From positions 19,007 through 83,006 of the forward strand of contig CAKVBA010000007.1 in assembly GCA_934725305.1 (NCBI GenBank): 64,000 bases of DNA, in the 5' to 3' direction. Below are positions 8,124-17,927 of the stretch, in pieces (position 1 is the first letter of the stretch; the number at the start of each line of letters is the position of its first letter). The notes beneath the pieces were generated by a model. That model had not been told where the DNA came from. It did no database searches and was given only the letters and a program-made list of their open reading frames with translations. The position numbers and the translations under genes are program-made. The stretch comes from an uncultured Parabacteroides sp. (GTDB lineage Bacteria > Bacteroidota > Bacteroidia > Bacteroidales > Tannerellaceae).

Positions 8124-9482
8124 TTAGATAAGCCATTTCAACAGTCCCAATTCGTTTAGGAAGATCGCTGCGATTGCAATGGGGCAGAAATATTTGATAA
8201 TAAAAGCATAGGTGTTGAAGAAATAGAAAGGAATGCTGTTATGATTGGTCAGCTCATCTTTCAAGATCTTCTTATCAATACGTTTGCTCACGAAGATACA
8301 GATCAGCATACCGCCCAAAGGCATCATGATTTTCGCTGTCAGATAGTCCAAAATGTCAAAGAAGTTCAATCCAAAAATGGTATAATCGCTCAATACGCCC
8401 AAAGAGAGTGAACTGAGCACACCAAATAGGGCTGCAATGATTGAGGTTACATAAGCGGCTTTTGTACGTGACAGATGGTATTCTTCGTGCACATAGGCTG
8501 TTACCACTTCATGAAGAGAAATAGTTGATGTCAAAGCAGCCAGAGCCAATAAGACAAAGAAGATTAGTGACCACAGATTGCCAAATGGCAATTGGTTGAA
8601 TACGTTGGGCAGAGTAATGAACACCAGTTCGGCTCCGGCTGTTGGTTCAATACCAAAGCTGAAGACAGCAGGGAAAATCATTATACCAGCCAGTAGCGCT
8701 ACGAGAGTGTTTATGATAGTAACTTGGATTGCTGTAGATTGTAGGTTTGTGTCATCCGAGAAGTAGGACGCATAGGTAATAAGTCCGCCCATGCCAAGAC
8801 TTAGACCAAAGAAAGTCTGTCCCAAGGCACTCAAGATAACGGATGAGGTGATTTTGTCAAAATCGGGATAAAACAGATATACAAGACCCTCTTTGGCTCC
8901 GTCGAGTGTGAGCGCACGGATACATAAGATGATGAGGATCAGAAACAGAGCCGGCATCATTACCTTTGAAGCTCTTTCAATACCTTTTTCCACTCCAAAA
9001 GAGATAACAGCATGTGTAAGTCCGATAAAGGCAACTGTCCAAAAGATAGGTCGGAAGATGCTGGTAGAGAAATCTTTGAAGCTTTGGGTGAAGTCTGCTG
9101 CAGTTTTCCCGTCTAATGAACCACTCAGTGCTTGCCAGATATATTCGAGCGTCCAGCCTGATACTACCGAGTAGAAGCCAAAAATGAAAAAGGCAGCCAA
9201 CACGCCGTTATAGCCGATGATAGTCCAATGTGTGTTGGGTGCTAATTGCTTAAACGCGCCGGCTGCATTACTGCGAGAGCGGCGTCCGATAAAGAATTCA
9301 GCAAGCATAATAGGTACACCAAACAGGAGGGTACAGATTATAAAAACTAAAAGGAAGGCTCCACCACCGTTGGAACCCACCATGTAGGGAAAGCGCCAGA
9401 TGCTTCCTAAACCAACGGCACAACCTACAGTGGCCAGTAAAACACCTATTTTACTTCCAAATGTTGCTCTGTTGTTTGTCAT
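8124..9482 (-). CDS. Sodium:neurotransmitter-symporter (NSS) family transporter
   Basis: A 452-residue inner-membrane Na+-coupled transporter of the LeuT/NSS fold with about 11-12 transmembrane segments. The first segment carries the family signature VGLGSIWRFPYMVGSNGGGAF, the unwound helix 1 that binds sodium and substrate. Bacterial members import amino acids or related amines; the substrate cannot be assigned here. It is followed by a hairpin terminator. The ABC ATPase and tcdA genes lie 30 bp upstream on the same strand, so read-through from them is possible. Confidence 0.9.
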   Translation of the reverse strand: MTNNRATFGSKIGVLLATVGCAVGLGSIWRFPYMVGSNGGGAFLLVFIICTLLFGVPIMLAEFFIGRRSRSNAAGAFKQLAPNTHWTIIGYNGVLAAFFIFGFYSVVSGWTLEYIWQALSGSLDGKTAADFTQSFKDFSTSIFRPIFWTVAFIGLTHAVISFGVEKGIERASKVMMPALFLILIILCIRALTLDGAKEGLVYLFYPDFDKITSSVILSALGQTFFGLSLGMGGLITYASYFSDDTNLQSTAIQVTIINTLVALLAGIMIFPAVFSFGIEPTAGAELVFITLPNVFNQLPFGNLWSLIFFVLLALAALTSTISLHEVVTAYVHEEYHLSRTKAAYVTSIIAALFGVLSSLSLGVLSDYTIFGLNFFDILDYLTAKIMMPLGGMLICIFVSKRIDKKILKDELTNHNSIPFYFFNTYAFIIKYFCPIAIAAIFLNELGLLKWLI

Positions 9483-9512
9483 ATAAGTATTGTATTAATA
9501 AGTAGTTTACAA

Positions 9513-10163
9513 TTAAGATACTTTGCCATCTTTGATATGAATGACCCGGTCGGCTTGTGCAGCCAACAGTTCATCGTGTGTCACGATTATGAAGGTCTGA
9601 TTCATCTGTTTCCTCAATTCAAAGAAGAGAGCGTGAAGTTCCTCTTTGTTTTGAGTATCGAGGCTGCCTGACGGTTCATCAGCCAGAATAACGGCCGGAT
9701 GATTAATCAGAGCTCGTGCCACAGCTACGCGTTGTTTTTCTCCTCCGGAAAGTTCGGCCGGTTTGTGACTCATGCGGTCTGTCAGCTTGAGGAAGTCGAG
9801 TGTCTCTTTTGCCCTTTTCTCGGCCACAGAGGGTTTCTCCTTGGCAATCAAGGCCGGAATCATCACATTTTCCAGTGCTGTAAATTCGGGGAGTAACTGA
9901 TGGAACTGAAAGACAAAGCCAATATTGCGGTTACGAAAGGCTGCCAACTCTTTGTCGTTGAGCCGTCCGGTCTCAGTTCCATTAATCATTAAACGTCCGC
10001 TGTCGGGAGAGTCTAATGTACCAATGATTTGTAGCAAGGTTGTCTTGCCGGCTCCGCTGGGACCAACAATAGCAACCACCTCGCCCTTCTCAATCGTAAG
10101 ATCGATACCTTTCAGTACTTGCAAAGTACCAAAGCTCTTGGTTATTCCTTCAGTTTGTATCAT
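9513..10163 (-). CDS. LolD-like ABC transporter ATP-binding protein
   Basis: A 216-residue ATPase subunit. Walker A is GPSGAGKTT (about residues 34-42), the signature LSGGEKQR, Walker [10 protein letters not shown], and the switch His lies in IIVTHD. The [16 protein letters not shown] segment is typical of the LolD/MacB group, whose members drive lipoprotein release or envelope efflux. No partner permease lies nearby, so the complex it serves is unknown. Its ATG is one base past the tcdA stop codon, and the pair is probably one transcript. Confidence 0.85.
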   Translation of the reverse strand: MIQTEGITKSFGTLQVLKGIDLTIEKGEVVAIVGPSGAGKTTLLQIIGTLDSPDSGRLMINGTETGRLNDKELAAFRNRNIGFVFQFHQLLPEFTALENVMIPALIAKEKPSVAEKRAKETLDFLKLTDRMSHKPAELSGGEKQRVAVARALINHPAVILADEPSGSLDTQNKEELHALFFELRKQMNQTFIIVTHDELLAAQADRVIHIKDGKVS

Positions 10164-10164
10164 A

Positions 10165-10878
10165 TCAAATATTTCGTATCACGTATGAGGCCAAAAAGCA
10201 GCCAAATGTAGCAGGCATATAAGATACAGTTCCGGTAGTGGTGCGTTTACACAGCTCATTATCTACCTCGATGATGGCATCAGGATTGGCTATCTCGGTA
10301 GAAAACACCACGGGAATACCTTTATTGACACCCATTCCACGCAGGCGTTTGCGTACAGCCTTGGCCAAAGCACAGTTTGATGTCTTTGACAGATCCGCTA
10401 TTTTTATCTGAGAAGGATCAATTTTTGCTCCGGCTCCCATGGATGAAACAATAGGAATATGTCGGGTGAAGGCATGGTACATTAAGAATACTTTCGGACT
10501 TAAGGAGTCAATGGCATCCACAACAAAGTCATACGTTGTCAGGTCCAGAATCTCTTCAGTACGTTCGTCTCGCAGGAATTCATTGATAACCGTCAGCTTC
10601 AGTTCCGGGTTGATGTCTTTCAGACGTTGTCCGACCACTTCTGCTTTGGGCTGTCCTAATGTGGAATGCAGAGCAGGCAATTGACGGTTGATATTGCTTT
10701 CGCCCACGGTATCCGCATCAATGATGGTCATTCGACCGATACCGGCACGACAGATCATTTCGGCTGCATAGGCTCCTACGCCTCCCAGTCCGACTACCAA
10801 CACATGGCATTGAGCCAAATGTTCTGTCCGTTCTTTTCCGAATAATAATTCAGTACGTGTATTCCAACTGTAACTCAT
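10165..10878 (-). CDS. tcdA: tRNA threonylcarbamoyladenosine dehydratase
   Basis: A 237-residue ThiF/HesA/E1-like enzyme. [21 protein letters not shown] (from about residue 28) is the ATP-binding Rossmann loop, and [13 protein letters not shown] carries the adenylation-site residues. The overall length and the ending [16 protein letters not shown] match TcdA (YgdL/CsdL), which cyclises t6A at position 37 of tRNAs to ct6A. It lies immediately upstream of the ABC ATPase gene. CAAAAGTA at 10895-10902 (TACTTTTG on the minus strand) is a -7 box 17 bp before the start. Confidence 0.88.
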   Translation of the reverse strand: MSYSWNTRTELLFGKERTEHLAQCHVLVVGLGGVGAYAAEMICRAGIGRMTIIDADTVGESNINRQLPALHSTLGQPKAEVVGQRLKDINPELKLTVINEFLRDERTEEILDLTTYDFVVDAIDSLSPKVFLMYHAFTRHIPIVSSMGAGAKIDPSQIKIADLSKTSNCALAKAVRKRLRGMGVNKGIPVVFSTEIANPDAIIEVDNELCKRTTTGTVSYMPATFGCFLASYVIRNI

Positions 10879-11205
10879 TTATACTTTTTGCTCACAAAAG
10901 TAATAAATCTGATGTTTAGTATGGTATGTTTGATTGATTTCTTTGCAGCCGAAGCCTAAACGACTTTTTACGGGCGGCGAAATACATTTCCCGAACTCTG
11001 AAGCCTATTGGCTGCGCTGTCATGCTAGTTTTGCCAACGGATGTATTGTATGTAGCTGTTCCTTTTGGAGCAGAAGGAAAATGTTAAGAGCAGAGAGAAG
11101 TATCAATAGGTATGTTGTGAGTAGTCGTAACAGCTTTGTAATATCTATGACGCAGGGTTGAAATAGCCGTATTATACTTTTGTGGCAAAATCATAACAGG
11201 TATAT
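10879..11205. promoter_or_regulatory. Divergent intergenic region between tcdA and the PiT transporter
   Basis: This 327-bp spacer holds facing -7 boxes: TACTTTTG for tcdA (minus strand, 10895-10902) and TACTTTTG for the transporter (plus strand, 11175-11182). The middle contains a short CCGTTGGC-like motif at about 11032-11042 (reverse strand) that resembles the end of the larger repeat at 13594. I see no convincing gene; a 75-codon open frame (10934-11161) has no recognisable protein features. Confidence 0.45.
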
Positions 11206-13461
11206 ATGGAGACATTTTATTTATTTCTCGTCATTTTTCTATTTGTTCTGGCCGTTGTCGATCTGTCGGTTGGTGTCAGCAATGATGCTGTCAACTTCCT
11301 GAATTCGGCCATTGGTTCGAAGGCAGCTTCGTTCAAAGCTATTATCGTAATAGCCGCAGTGGGTATCTTCATTGGAGCTTCGTTTTCGAATGGTATGATG
11401 GATATTGCCAGGCATGGCATTTATCAGCCTCAATACTTCTATTTCTCTGAGGTAATGTGTATTCTGGCAGCCGTGATGTTGACCGATGTGGTATTGTTGG
11501 ATATCTTTAATTCATTGGGAATGCCTACATCAACAACCGTATCCATGGTGTTTGAATTGGTAGGTGGCACTGTTGCCATTGCTTTGATGAAGATTTCCAG
11601 TTCTAATGGTATGTTGCAGTTGGGCGATCTGTTGAATACCGAAAAGGCCTTTACGGTGATATTGGGCATCTTCCTTTCTGTGGCCATTGCCTTTTTCTTT
11701 GGTATATTAGTTCAGTATATATCTCGTATCCTTTTTACCTTTAACTATAAGAAGAATTCAAACTATTTCATTGGACTCTTTGGCGGTGTGGCTGCTACCT
11801 CTATCATCTATTTTATGTTGATCAAAGGATTGAAAGACAGCTCTTTTATGGATGCAGATATGAAAGAGTTGATCCATGCTAATACCACAGCGATTGTGTG
11901 GAACTGTCTGATTGCTTTCACGGTATTGATGCAGATACTACATTGGCTGAAAATAAATGTCTTTAAGATAGTGATCTTGATGGGTACTTTTGCTTTGGCC
12001 TTGGCCTTTGCCGGTAACGACTTGGTGAACTTTATCGGTGTTCCTTTGGTGGGATATTCTTCCTATATGGACTTGATGGCACAAGGAGGAACCACGACAA
12101 CCGATACCTTCTTGATGACTTCTCTGCTGGAGCCGGCTAAGACTCCATGGTATTTCTTGGTTGGAGCGGGTCTGATCATGGTATTTGCCTTGGCAACCTC
12201 TAAGAAAGCCCATAATGTGGTAAAGACCTCTTTGGACTTATCTCGTCAGTCTGAGGGTGATGAAAACTTCGGTACTTCACCGGTAGCACGCGTTTTGGTC
12301 CGTACTTGCAGCAATATGTCTGCTGCAGTGTTGAATGTGATTCCCGATTCTACTAAGAATTGGATTGATAGCCGTTTCAATCTGAACGAGATGATTTTGG
12401 AAGACAAAGCCAGCTTTGACTTGGTGAGAGCTTCTGTCAATGTGGTGCTTTCGGGTCTGTTGATTGCTATCGGTACCTCTATGAAATTGCCTTTGTCAAC
12501 CACATACGTAGCCTTCATGGTCGCAATGGGTAGTTCGTTGGCCGACCGTGCTTGGGGCCGTGAAAGTGCAGTCTATCGCATCACAGGAGTGTTGTCGGTC
12601 ATCGGTGGTTGGTTTATCACTGCCGGAGCGGCTTTCTCAATCTGTTTCATCGTAGCGTTGTTGATCTATCTGGGAGGAATTCCGGCTTTGGCCGCTATGA
12701 TTGGTTTAGCTATTTATTCATTGGTTCGCAGTCATCTGGCCTATAAGAAGAAATTGCGTAAAGAGGCATTGAAAGAAGAGGTGAATACAACGGTTGCCAA
12801 GCTGCGCAATACAACAGATACACGCGAAGCTTTGTCTCTGTTTCGTGAGCATAGCCGTGAGGAGTTACAATCCGATCTGTTGTTTGCATCAGAGACGTTG
12901 GCTAAGTCGGTCTATGGCTTTATGAATGAAAACCTGAAAGAACTCAAACATGTGTTGCAGGATATTGCAGATAAAAAGGTTCATCTGAAACAGGTGAAGC
13001 GAGTGGGTACTTTGGGTGTTACTCAGCTTGATCACGACATTGCTGTGGAGAAAGGGTTATACTATTATCAAGGTAATGATTTTGCCAGTGAGATCGTGTT
13101 CTGTATTTCCCGTTTGGCCGAGCCGGCTAAGGAACATATTGATAACAACTTCAATCCGCTAAGTGAGGCGCAGAAGCAAGACTTTGGCGCAATGATGGAA
13201 AAGATAACTGACTACTTGAACCGTTGTGCCGAAATGATAGGTTCTAACAACTACACAAACCTATATAGCATGGTAAATGATTCAGCTTTGTTGAAAGAGG
13301 AGTTGATAGCATTGAAGCGTGCAGAATTGAAGCGTATCCAAGGACAGAGTGGCAGCACCAAGGTGAGCATGGCTTATCTGAATATGGTGCAAGAGGTTCA
13401 GAATGTGGTGTCATTCTCTTGCAATCTGATTAAGGTCAGCCGAAAGTTCCAAAAGGAATAA
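11206..13461 (+). CDS. PiT-family inorganic phosphate transporter with C-terminal PhoU-like region
   Basis: A 751-residue inner-membrane phosphate:cation symporter. The duplicated PiT signature is present: SVGVSNDAVNFLNSAIGSKA near residue 23, and FAGNDLVNFIGVP near 268. About 11-12 transmembrane segments fill residues 1-515, with STTVSMVFELVGG and STTYVAFMVAMGSS as paired loops. Residues about 520-751 are soluble and helical with many Lys and Glu; they probably form a PhoU-like regulatory domain (inference from position and composition). This is longer than classical PitA (about 500 residues). It is monocistronic. Confidence 0.87.
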   Translation: METFYLFLVIFLFVLAVVDLSVGVSNDAVNFLNSAIGSKAASFKAIIVIAAVGIFIGASFSNGMMDIARHGIYQPQYFYFSEVMCILAAVMLTDVVLLDIFNSLGMPTSTTVSMVFELVGGTVAIALMKISSSNGMLQLGDLLNTEKAFTVILGIFLSVAIAFFFGILVQYISRILFTFNYKKNSNYFIGLFGGVAATSIIYFMLIKGLKDSSFMDADMKELIHANTTAIVWNCLIAFTVLMQILHWLKINVFKIVILMGTFALALAFAGNDLVNFIGVPLVGYSSYMDLMAQGGTTTTDTFLMTSLLEPAKTPWYFLVGAGLIMVFALATSKKAHNVVKTSLDLSRQSEGDENFGTSPVARVLVRTCSNMSAAVLNVIPDSTKNWIDSRFNLNEMILEDKASFDLVRASVNVVLSGLLIAIGTSMKLPLSTTYVAFMVAMGSSLADRAWGRESAVYRITGVLSVIGGWFITAGAAFSICFIVALLIYLGGIPALAAMIGLAIYSLVRSHLAYKKKLRKEALKEEVNTTVAKLRNTTDTREALSLFREHSREELQSDLLFASETLAKSVYGFMNENLKELKHVLQDIADKKVHLKQVKRVGTLGVTQLDHDIAVEKGLYYYQGNDFASEIVFCISRLAEPAKEHIDNNFNPLSEAQKQDFGAMMEKITDYLNRCAEMIGSNNYTNLYSMVNDSALLKEELIALKRAELKRIQGQSGSTKVSMAYLNMVQEVQNVVSFSCNLIKVSRKFQKE

Positions 13462-13593
13462 GTTTATGCTATAAGTCCGGACGCACTACTTTGGAAAAAG
13501 GACGGGCATAGGCTAACAGAGGACAGTTTATAGACTAATAATTGAAAAGTCTATAGGCTGTTTTTTACGGGTTGACTCGTTTTTTATATAGTT

Positions 13594-14042
13594 TACCCGT
13601 TGGTGGAATTAATTGGTGCAACAATCAGGTTGTCTTTGGGTGGCTAAAGGCGAGAGGCTTGTATATTCCTTCCTAAAAATACAATAAGTCGATGAATAGA
13701 CAAGAGATCATAAACCCAGTCAAAACGGAGTAGTCTATTTCCGGAAATTGGGTGCCTATTCCTTTCCAACGGAGTGCCTACTCAATCCGAACGGAGTGCC
13801 TACCCAATTTCAAAAAAGTCCCTACCCTTTTTTCAAAAAGTCTATAGACTAATCCCGGAAAGGCTATAGAGTATTGAAAGACAGTCTATAACCTCTTTTT
13901 AGAGGCGGTTTGTCCCGAGCCGGATTCATCGGTTAATTTCCGCGGATTCGCCCATTGTTTCAGCTGGATTCGTTGTCTGTTTTTAGCAAATAGCAATCCT
14001 GATAAATTACAATAACTATTCCTTGGTCAATTCCGCCAACGG
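13594..14042 (+). repeat. Large intergenic mosaic repeat, copy A
   Basis: The 600-bp gap 13462-14062 is mostly this element. From about 13606 to 14022 it matches the reverse complement of 29703-30120 along essentially the whole length (417 versus 418 bp). Inside are tandem-like units containing CGGAGTGCCTACYCAATYYG (13770-13810) and short CTATAGA/TCTATAG runs. The ends carry CCGTTGGTGGAATT (about 13597-13610) and its inverse AATTCCGCCAACGG (about 14029-14042), so it has imperfect terminal inverted repeats. No open frame is convincing. The remaining 13462-13593 holds nothing recognisable. Confidence 0.75.
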
Positions 14043-14062
14043 ATATAGTTTCGATAATCTTT

Positions 14063-14686
14063 CTACTTCACAATAGAATCTCTTATTACCAAAATGCTTT
14101 CCGGTCCCATGTTAAATAGTAGATCAGCAATACTCAGATTGGGCAGAAAACCATGCTTCTCTTGAAAGACTTGATAATAGCTTTTGGGAGCGAACGATGG
14201 ATCAGCCATAGGCTGGCGAGGGCGTATCGCTTCACGGAAATCATGACACACTTCGGGCTGATATTCCGTGGTCTGTTGGATAGAAGGCTGCAGATCGATT
14301 AGATGCAGGACTGTCTCTTGTAGTGCATCGTTGAAGTCCATTAGAAATTCGTAACGCTTTTCGTAGAACGGAGCAAAATCCTCTTCGTAATACTCAAAGA
14401 ACGGACTCATGTTATAGGCCGATAAGATGGCATTCCAATGCAGATGTCTCCAGTTGCCATGATCAGAGATGCGGATATCTTTTGTGAGACATTTCAGCGT
14501 GTCGGGCTTGATGATTGGCACCGATAGCGTTAGAGGACCGTTGGCCGTTGCAATGGTGCAGCGGTTTCGATAAGTCTGTTTTATATAGTTTTCGGCTGTT
14601 TCAATATAGACGTTTTCATATTGGAGCAGCTTGCAATAATACTGAATAGGAGCCAGGTAGGCCGTGGATAGATGAACGGTTTGCAT
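14063..14686 (-). CDS. WbqC-like family protein
   Basis: A 207-residue protein of the WbqC-like family, recognised by the N-terminal ...STAYLAPIQYYCKL pattern followed by YRNRCTIATANGPLTLSVPI and the RHLHWNAILSAYNMSPFF segment. WbqC-like proteins occur in polysaccharide loci, but their reaction is not established. Here it is the last gene of a minus-strand run dapB, lepB, lepB-like, wbqC-like, separated from the previous gene by 2 bp, so it is very probably co-transcribed with the signal peptidases. Confidence 0.8.
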   Translation of the reverse strand: MQTVHLSTAYLAPIQYYCKLLQYENVYIETAENYIKQTYRNRCTIATANGPLTLSVPIIKPDTLKCLTKDIRISDHGNWRHLHWNAILSAYNMSPFFEYYEEDFAPFYEKRYEFLMDFNDALQETVLHLIDLQPSIQQTTEYQPEVCHDFREAIRPRQPMADPSFAPKSYYQVFQEKHGFLPNLSIADLLFNMGPESILVIRDSIVK

Positions 14687-14688
14687 AA

Positions 14689-15561
14689 TTAGCGTATGGG
14701 TTTAAAGATTCGTTGTGGCTGTACACTGAACCAACAGAACAGAGCATGACCGATCATGTGGTTGGCCGGTATAAAGCCTAAATGGCGTGAATCAATGCCA
14801 TTGTTGGTATTGTCTGACAACACCCAATAGTAATTCTGATTGAAGAAGAAGAATGTTGTCTCTTTACCATCTATAAATAGCTTGTCGTCTTTGATGATTG
14901 CCTTTCCATGTGTCTCTGCCAAGATTGCTTCCCGACAGGCTTGGAGCGAATTGGCATCTAAACGGTAGGCACGTCCTTTTTGTGGAACAATCAGGCGATA
15001 GCTTTCCGTAGATTCTTGTTGAAACAGCTCTTTGTCTGAGTAGGGCAACTCCTCTTTCAGCTGATAGGCCTCAAAAGCTGTCAGATCTAAGCTGATACCG
15101 TCCAATTCGGCCTTGCGGTTGCGAACAGGTATCTTTAGCGTGTCCATAGCAGCCAAGAAGGCAGATTGGATGTTTTGTTTGACAATGTATCGGCTGACTG
15201 TACGCGGAGAGCGTGGAATCTGGAGACCATTGACACTGAAGCCATGATTATCCACCCGTATGGTGTCTCCGGGCATGCCTATCAGGCGACTGACAAAAAG
15301 AGGTTGAGTGGCGGTATCTTTCAGCAGCGGACTCGTGAAAAGTACCACACGGTTGCGTCCGGGATTTCCTTTTATCGTGAGCTTGTTGACAAGGATGAAG
15401 TCGCCTTTATGAAGCGCCTCCTCCATCGCATCGGTTGATATTCGGTAGGAGGCGATTCCATATTGGCGTACCACCATGACAATGACAGCTAACAGCAGAA
15501 CAGCTAATAGTCTGAGCCCTGTTTTGAGAGCCATAGATCGGTGGTTTGAAACTGACATCAC
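14689..15561 (-). CDS. Signal peptidase I paralogue lacking catalytic residues (probable pseudoenzyme)
   Basis: A 290-residue S26-fold protein with one N-terminal transmembrane segment (residues 13-32). It aligns with the adjacent active enzyme: YRISTDAMEEALHKGDFILV corresponds to the Ser box, and FVSRLIGMPGDTIRV to the Lys box. The nucleophile Ser is Ala45 and the general base Lys is Ser91, so both halves of the Ser/Lys dyad are missing. The last box reads LSDNTNNGIDSRHLGF, with GDN changed to SDN. The frame is intact and the fold boxes are kept, so this is not a decaying gene but likely a non-catalytic partner or chaperone (inference). It lies 14 bp after lepB. Confidence 0.82.
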   Translation of the reverse strand: MMSVSNHRSMALKTGLRLLAVLLLAVIVMVVRQYGIASYRISTDAMEEALHKGDFILVNKLTIKGNPGRNRVVLFTSPLLKDTATQPLFVSRLIGMPGDTIRVDNHGFSVNGLQIPRSPRTVSRYIVKQNIQSAFLAAMDTLKIPVRNRKAELDGISLDLTAFEAYQLKEELPYSDKELFQQESTESYRLIVPQKGRAYRLDANSLQACREAILAETHGKAIIKDDKLFIDGKETTFFFFNQNYYWVLSDNTNNGIDSRHLGFIPANHMIGHALFCWFSVQPQRIFKPIR

Positions 15562-15575
15562 AATGTGTTATACTA

Positions 15576-16967
15576 TTATTTAGCCCATCGGAACAGGCGA
15601 TCCCAGCGGATGCCTCCATCAAACAGGCTACGGTCTTTGTCCATAGACAACCAGATCAAGATGGGTTTACCTACGATATGGTCTTCTGGAACAAATCCCC
15701 ATGAGCGGCTGTCGGCACTATTGTGTCTGTTGTCGCCCATCATCCAATAATAGTCATATTTGAAGGTATATGAACTTTCTTCCTTACCATTGATATAGAC
15801 TTGACCCTCTTTCACTTCAAGGGTGTTGTTTTCATAGTTCTTGATACAACGGCCATACAACGCCAGATTGCGTTCATTCAAAGGAATGCTTGCGCCGCGT
15901 TTCGGAATCCATAACGGACCGAAATTGTCGCGGGTCCAACCTGTCTGATAGCCCACCGGATAAGTGGTTCCGCCTAAAGCATCCGGCTCGATTACAACCT
16001 TCTGAACTACCGGAAGCTTTTTGGCAATTTCCAATGCTTTCGGAGTCAGAGGCAATCGGTAGATAGGATTGAACTGTCCGGTTGTGTTGGGTGTGAATCC
16101 TAAGAAAGAAAGCAGGTTCTGATAATAACCTCCATTAGAGGCAAGGATGCGGTCGTCTTTACTCACATCCAATAGACGGAACTGCTCTTCCGACAACATA
16201 GCACCGTTGGTCTCAACATAGTAGTTGAACTGGATATCCTTAGGGTTCTCAGCCGGTTTGCCGTCAATATAGACCTGATTGTCACGGATCATCAAGGTGT
16301 CGCCCGGCATACCGATACAACGCTTTACATAGTTTTCGCGTTTATCTACGGGACGATAGATAATCTCTCCGAAAGTGGCTTTGTCTAACAAGATGCGTTC
16401 GCGGCCCACCTCTTCAAGCAGAGTGTAATAGTCGGGATTCTGCACTTTCAAAGCAACAGTGTCTCCTGCCGGGAAGTTGAATACGACAATGTCGTTACGC
16501 TGGACGCTACCCAGACCTTTGACACGTTTATAACCCCATTCAGGCCAATCCAGATAAGACTTGCAGTTCAGAACAGGCAAAGTGTTTTGAACTAAGGGGA
16601 AAGAGATAGGCGTGTTCGGCACTCGAGGACCATAACTCAGTTTGCTGACAAACAGATAATCACCCACCAACAGCGATTTCTCAAGTGATGAAGTCGGGAT
16701 CTTGTAGTTTTGGAATACAAACAGATTGATAAAATAGACAGCAACCAAGGCAAACAAGATGTCGTCTATCCAATTCAAAGCACTCTGTATCGTTGGATTG
16801 CTCGACTTTTTCCAAGCACCCCAAGGAATGTATTTGGTCAGATAGATATCTACCAAGATAACAAGGCCCAGCAAGAGCCAACCGTTTTGCATCCAAAGGC
16901 AGAACAGTGCATACAAGACTGAGGCTATGCCAAACTTAATCCATTGTTTTGTTGTGATATGTTTCAT
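15576..16967 (-). CDS. lepB: Signal peptidase I
   Basis: A 463-residue type I signal peptidase that removes signal peptides at the periplasmic face. Hydrophobic segments at about 11-45 and 68-86 anchor it. The Ser box is YKIPTSSLEKSLLVGDYLFV with Ser94, and the Lys box is NYVKRCIGMPGDT with Lys215; the C-terminal box MGDNRHNSADSRSWGFVP is complete. A longer frame opens at 17003 inside dapB; I chose the ATG at 16967 because MKHITTKQWIKFG starts the membrane region and lies just past the dapB stop. Length exceeds E. coli LepB through a large insertion between the catalytic boxes. Confidence 0.9.
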   Translation of the reverse strand: MKHITTKQWIKFGIASVLYALFCLWMQNGWLLLGLVILVDIYLTKYIPWGAWKKSSNPTIQSALNWIDDILFALVAVYFINLFVFQNYKIPTSSLEKSLLVGDYLFVSKLSYGPRVPNTPISFPLVQNTLPVLNCKSYLDWPEWGYKRVKGLGSVQRNDIVVFNFPAGDTVALKVQNPDYYTLLEEVGRERILLDKATFGEIIYRPVDKRENYVKRCIGMPGDTLMIRDNQVYIDGKPAENPKDIQFNYYVETNGAMLSEEQFRLLDVSKDDRILASNGGYYQNLLSFLGFTPNTTGQFNPIYRLPLTPKALEIAKKLPVVQKVVIEPDALGGTTYPVGYQTGWTRDNFGPLWIPKRGASIPLNERNLALYGRCIKNYENNTLEVKEGQVYINGKEESSYTFKYDYYWMMGDNRHNSADSRSWGFVPEDHIVGKPILIWLSMDKDRSLFDGGIRWDRLFRWAK

Positions 16968-16983
16968 CTTCTGATGGTATTGT

Positions 16984-17700
16984 TTAGAACTTGAACAGGT
17001 CATTCATGCCTAGAAAACCCTTCTTGCCGGCAGTGAATTCTGCCGCGATTACAGCACCTAAGGCAAAACCGGCTCTGCTCTTTGCATCATGCTTGATGCT
17101 GATAAAGTCTGCATCCGATTCGTAAATGATTTCGTGGATGCCCGGCACTTCTCCTTCGCGGATTGCATGGATAGGCAGGTCGGTAGCCTGTTCGGCTGTT
17201 TCCAAAGTCCAACGATCTTTGCGGTCTATATTTTCAAGGATGCCTTCGGCCAGAGTGATAGCTGTGCCGCTCGGTGCATCCAATTTGTGGATATGGTGTG
17301 TTTCGTTCATGCGTACATCATATCCGGGGAAATTGTTCATGATCTTCGCCAAGTATTTGTTCAAGGCAAAGAAGATATTTACACCCACGCTGAAGTTTGA
17401 GGCATAAAAGAAGGTTTTACCCTCTTTCTCACACATCTCTTTAATCTCACCAATTCTGTCGAGCCAGCCGGTTGTTCCTGATACGACCGGAATATTAGCT
17501 TCGAAGCATTTCATATAGTTGTTGAATGCTGTAGCCGGTGTAGTGAATTCAATCGCCACGTCTGCGCTTTTGAAGGCTTCAGAATGAATCTCTTCCGGGT
17601 TGTTTATATCTACAATAGACACGATTTGATGTCCTCTGCTAAGAGCGATTTGTTCGATGGTTTTTCCCATCTTACCATAACCAATAAGTGCAATCTTCAT
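16984..17700 (-). CDS. dapB: 4-hydroxy-tetrahydrodipicolinate reductase
   Basis: A 238-residue NAD(P)H-dependent reductase of the diaminopimelate/lysine pathway. The N-terminal Rossmann loop is ALIGYGKMGKTIEQ (residues 3-16). The active site motif NETHHIHKLDAPSGTA carries the His-His pair and the substrate-binding Lys, and the domain closes with a C-terminal beta-sheet. It is the first gene of a minus-strand operon with the two signal-peptidase genes and the WbqC-like gene. Confidence 0.93.
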   Translation of the reverse strand: MKIALIGYGKMGKTIEQIALSRGHQIVSIVDINNPEEIHSEAFKSADVAIEFTTPATAFNNYMKCFEANIPVVSGTTGWLDRIGEIKEMCEKEGKTFFYASNFSVGVNIFFALNKYLAKIMNNFPGYDVRMNETHHIHKLDAPSGTAITLAEGILENIDRKDRWTLETAEQATDLPIHAIREGEVPGIHEIIYESDADFISIKHDAKSRAGFALGAVIAAEFTAGKKGFLGMNDLFKF

Positions 17701-17755
17701 AATCTTATGATTGTTTATTTACTATGTTTAAGTCCGTTTGAACCGATGTTGGGTG

Positions 17756-17763
17756 CAAATATA
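17756..17763 (-). promoter_or_regulatory. Candidate -7 box of the dapB operon
   Basis: CAAATATA on the plus strand reads TATATTTG on the minus strand, matching TAnnTTTG, 56 bp before the dapB start. Confidence 0.45.
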
Positions 17764-17927
17764 TAAAAAACCAGTTACAATCTTTGAGCTTTATACGGGT
17801 TTCTTGCTGATGCTTAAAGAGGTTCAAGATATTATCGGCCGTGTATAAAGATACTTTAGGCCAGGTTCTTGTTTCATAGGTTTATTTTGTATCTTGCGGC
17901 TTGAATTTGAAAATCTTAACTCTGAAT

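Noticed and set aside
10934..11161. A 75-codon open frame between tcdA and the phosphate transporter
   Set aside because: It has no recognisable motif, poor amino acid balance with many Cys, Ser and Arg, and overlaps a region with repeat-like motifs and divergent promoters.
13594..14042. The mosaic repeat as a decayed gene
   Set aside because: No frame is maintained, the tandem blocks are short and symmetric, and the match to copy B does not follow codon periodicity.
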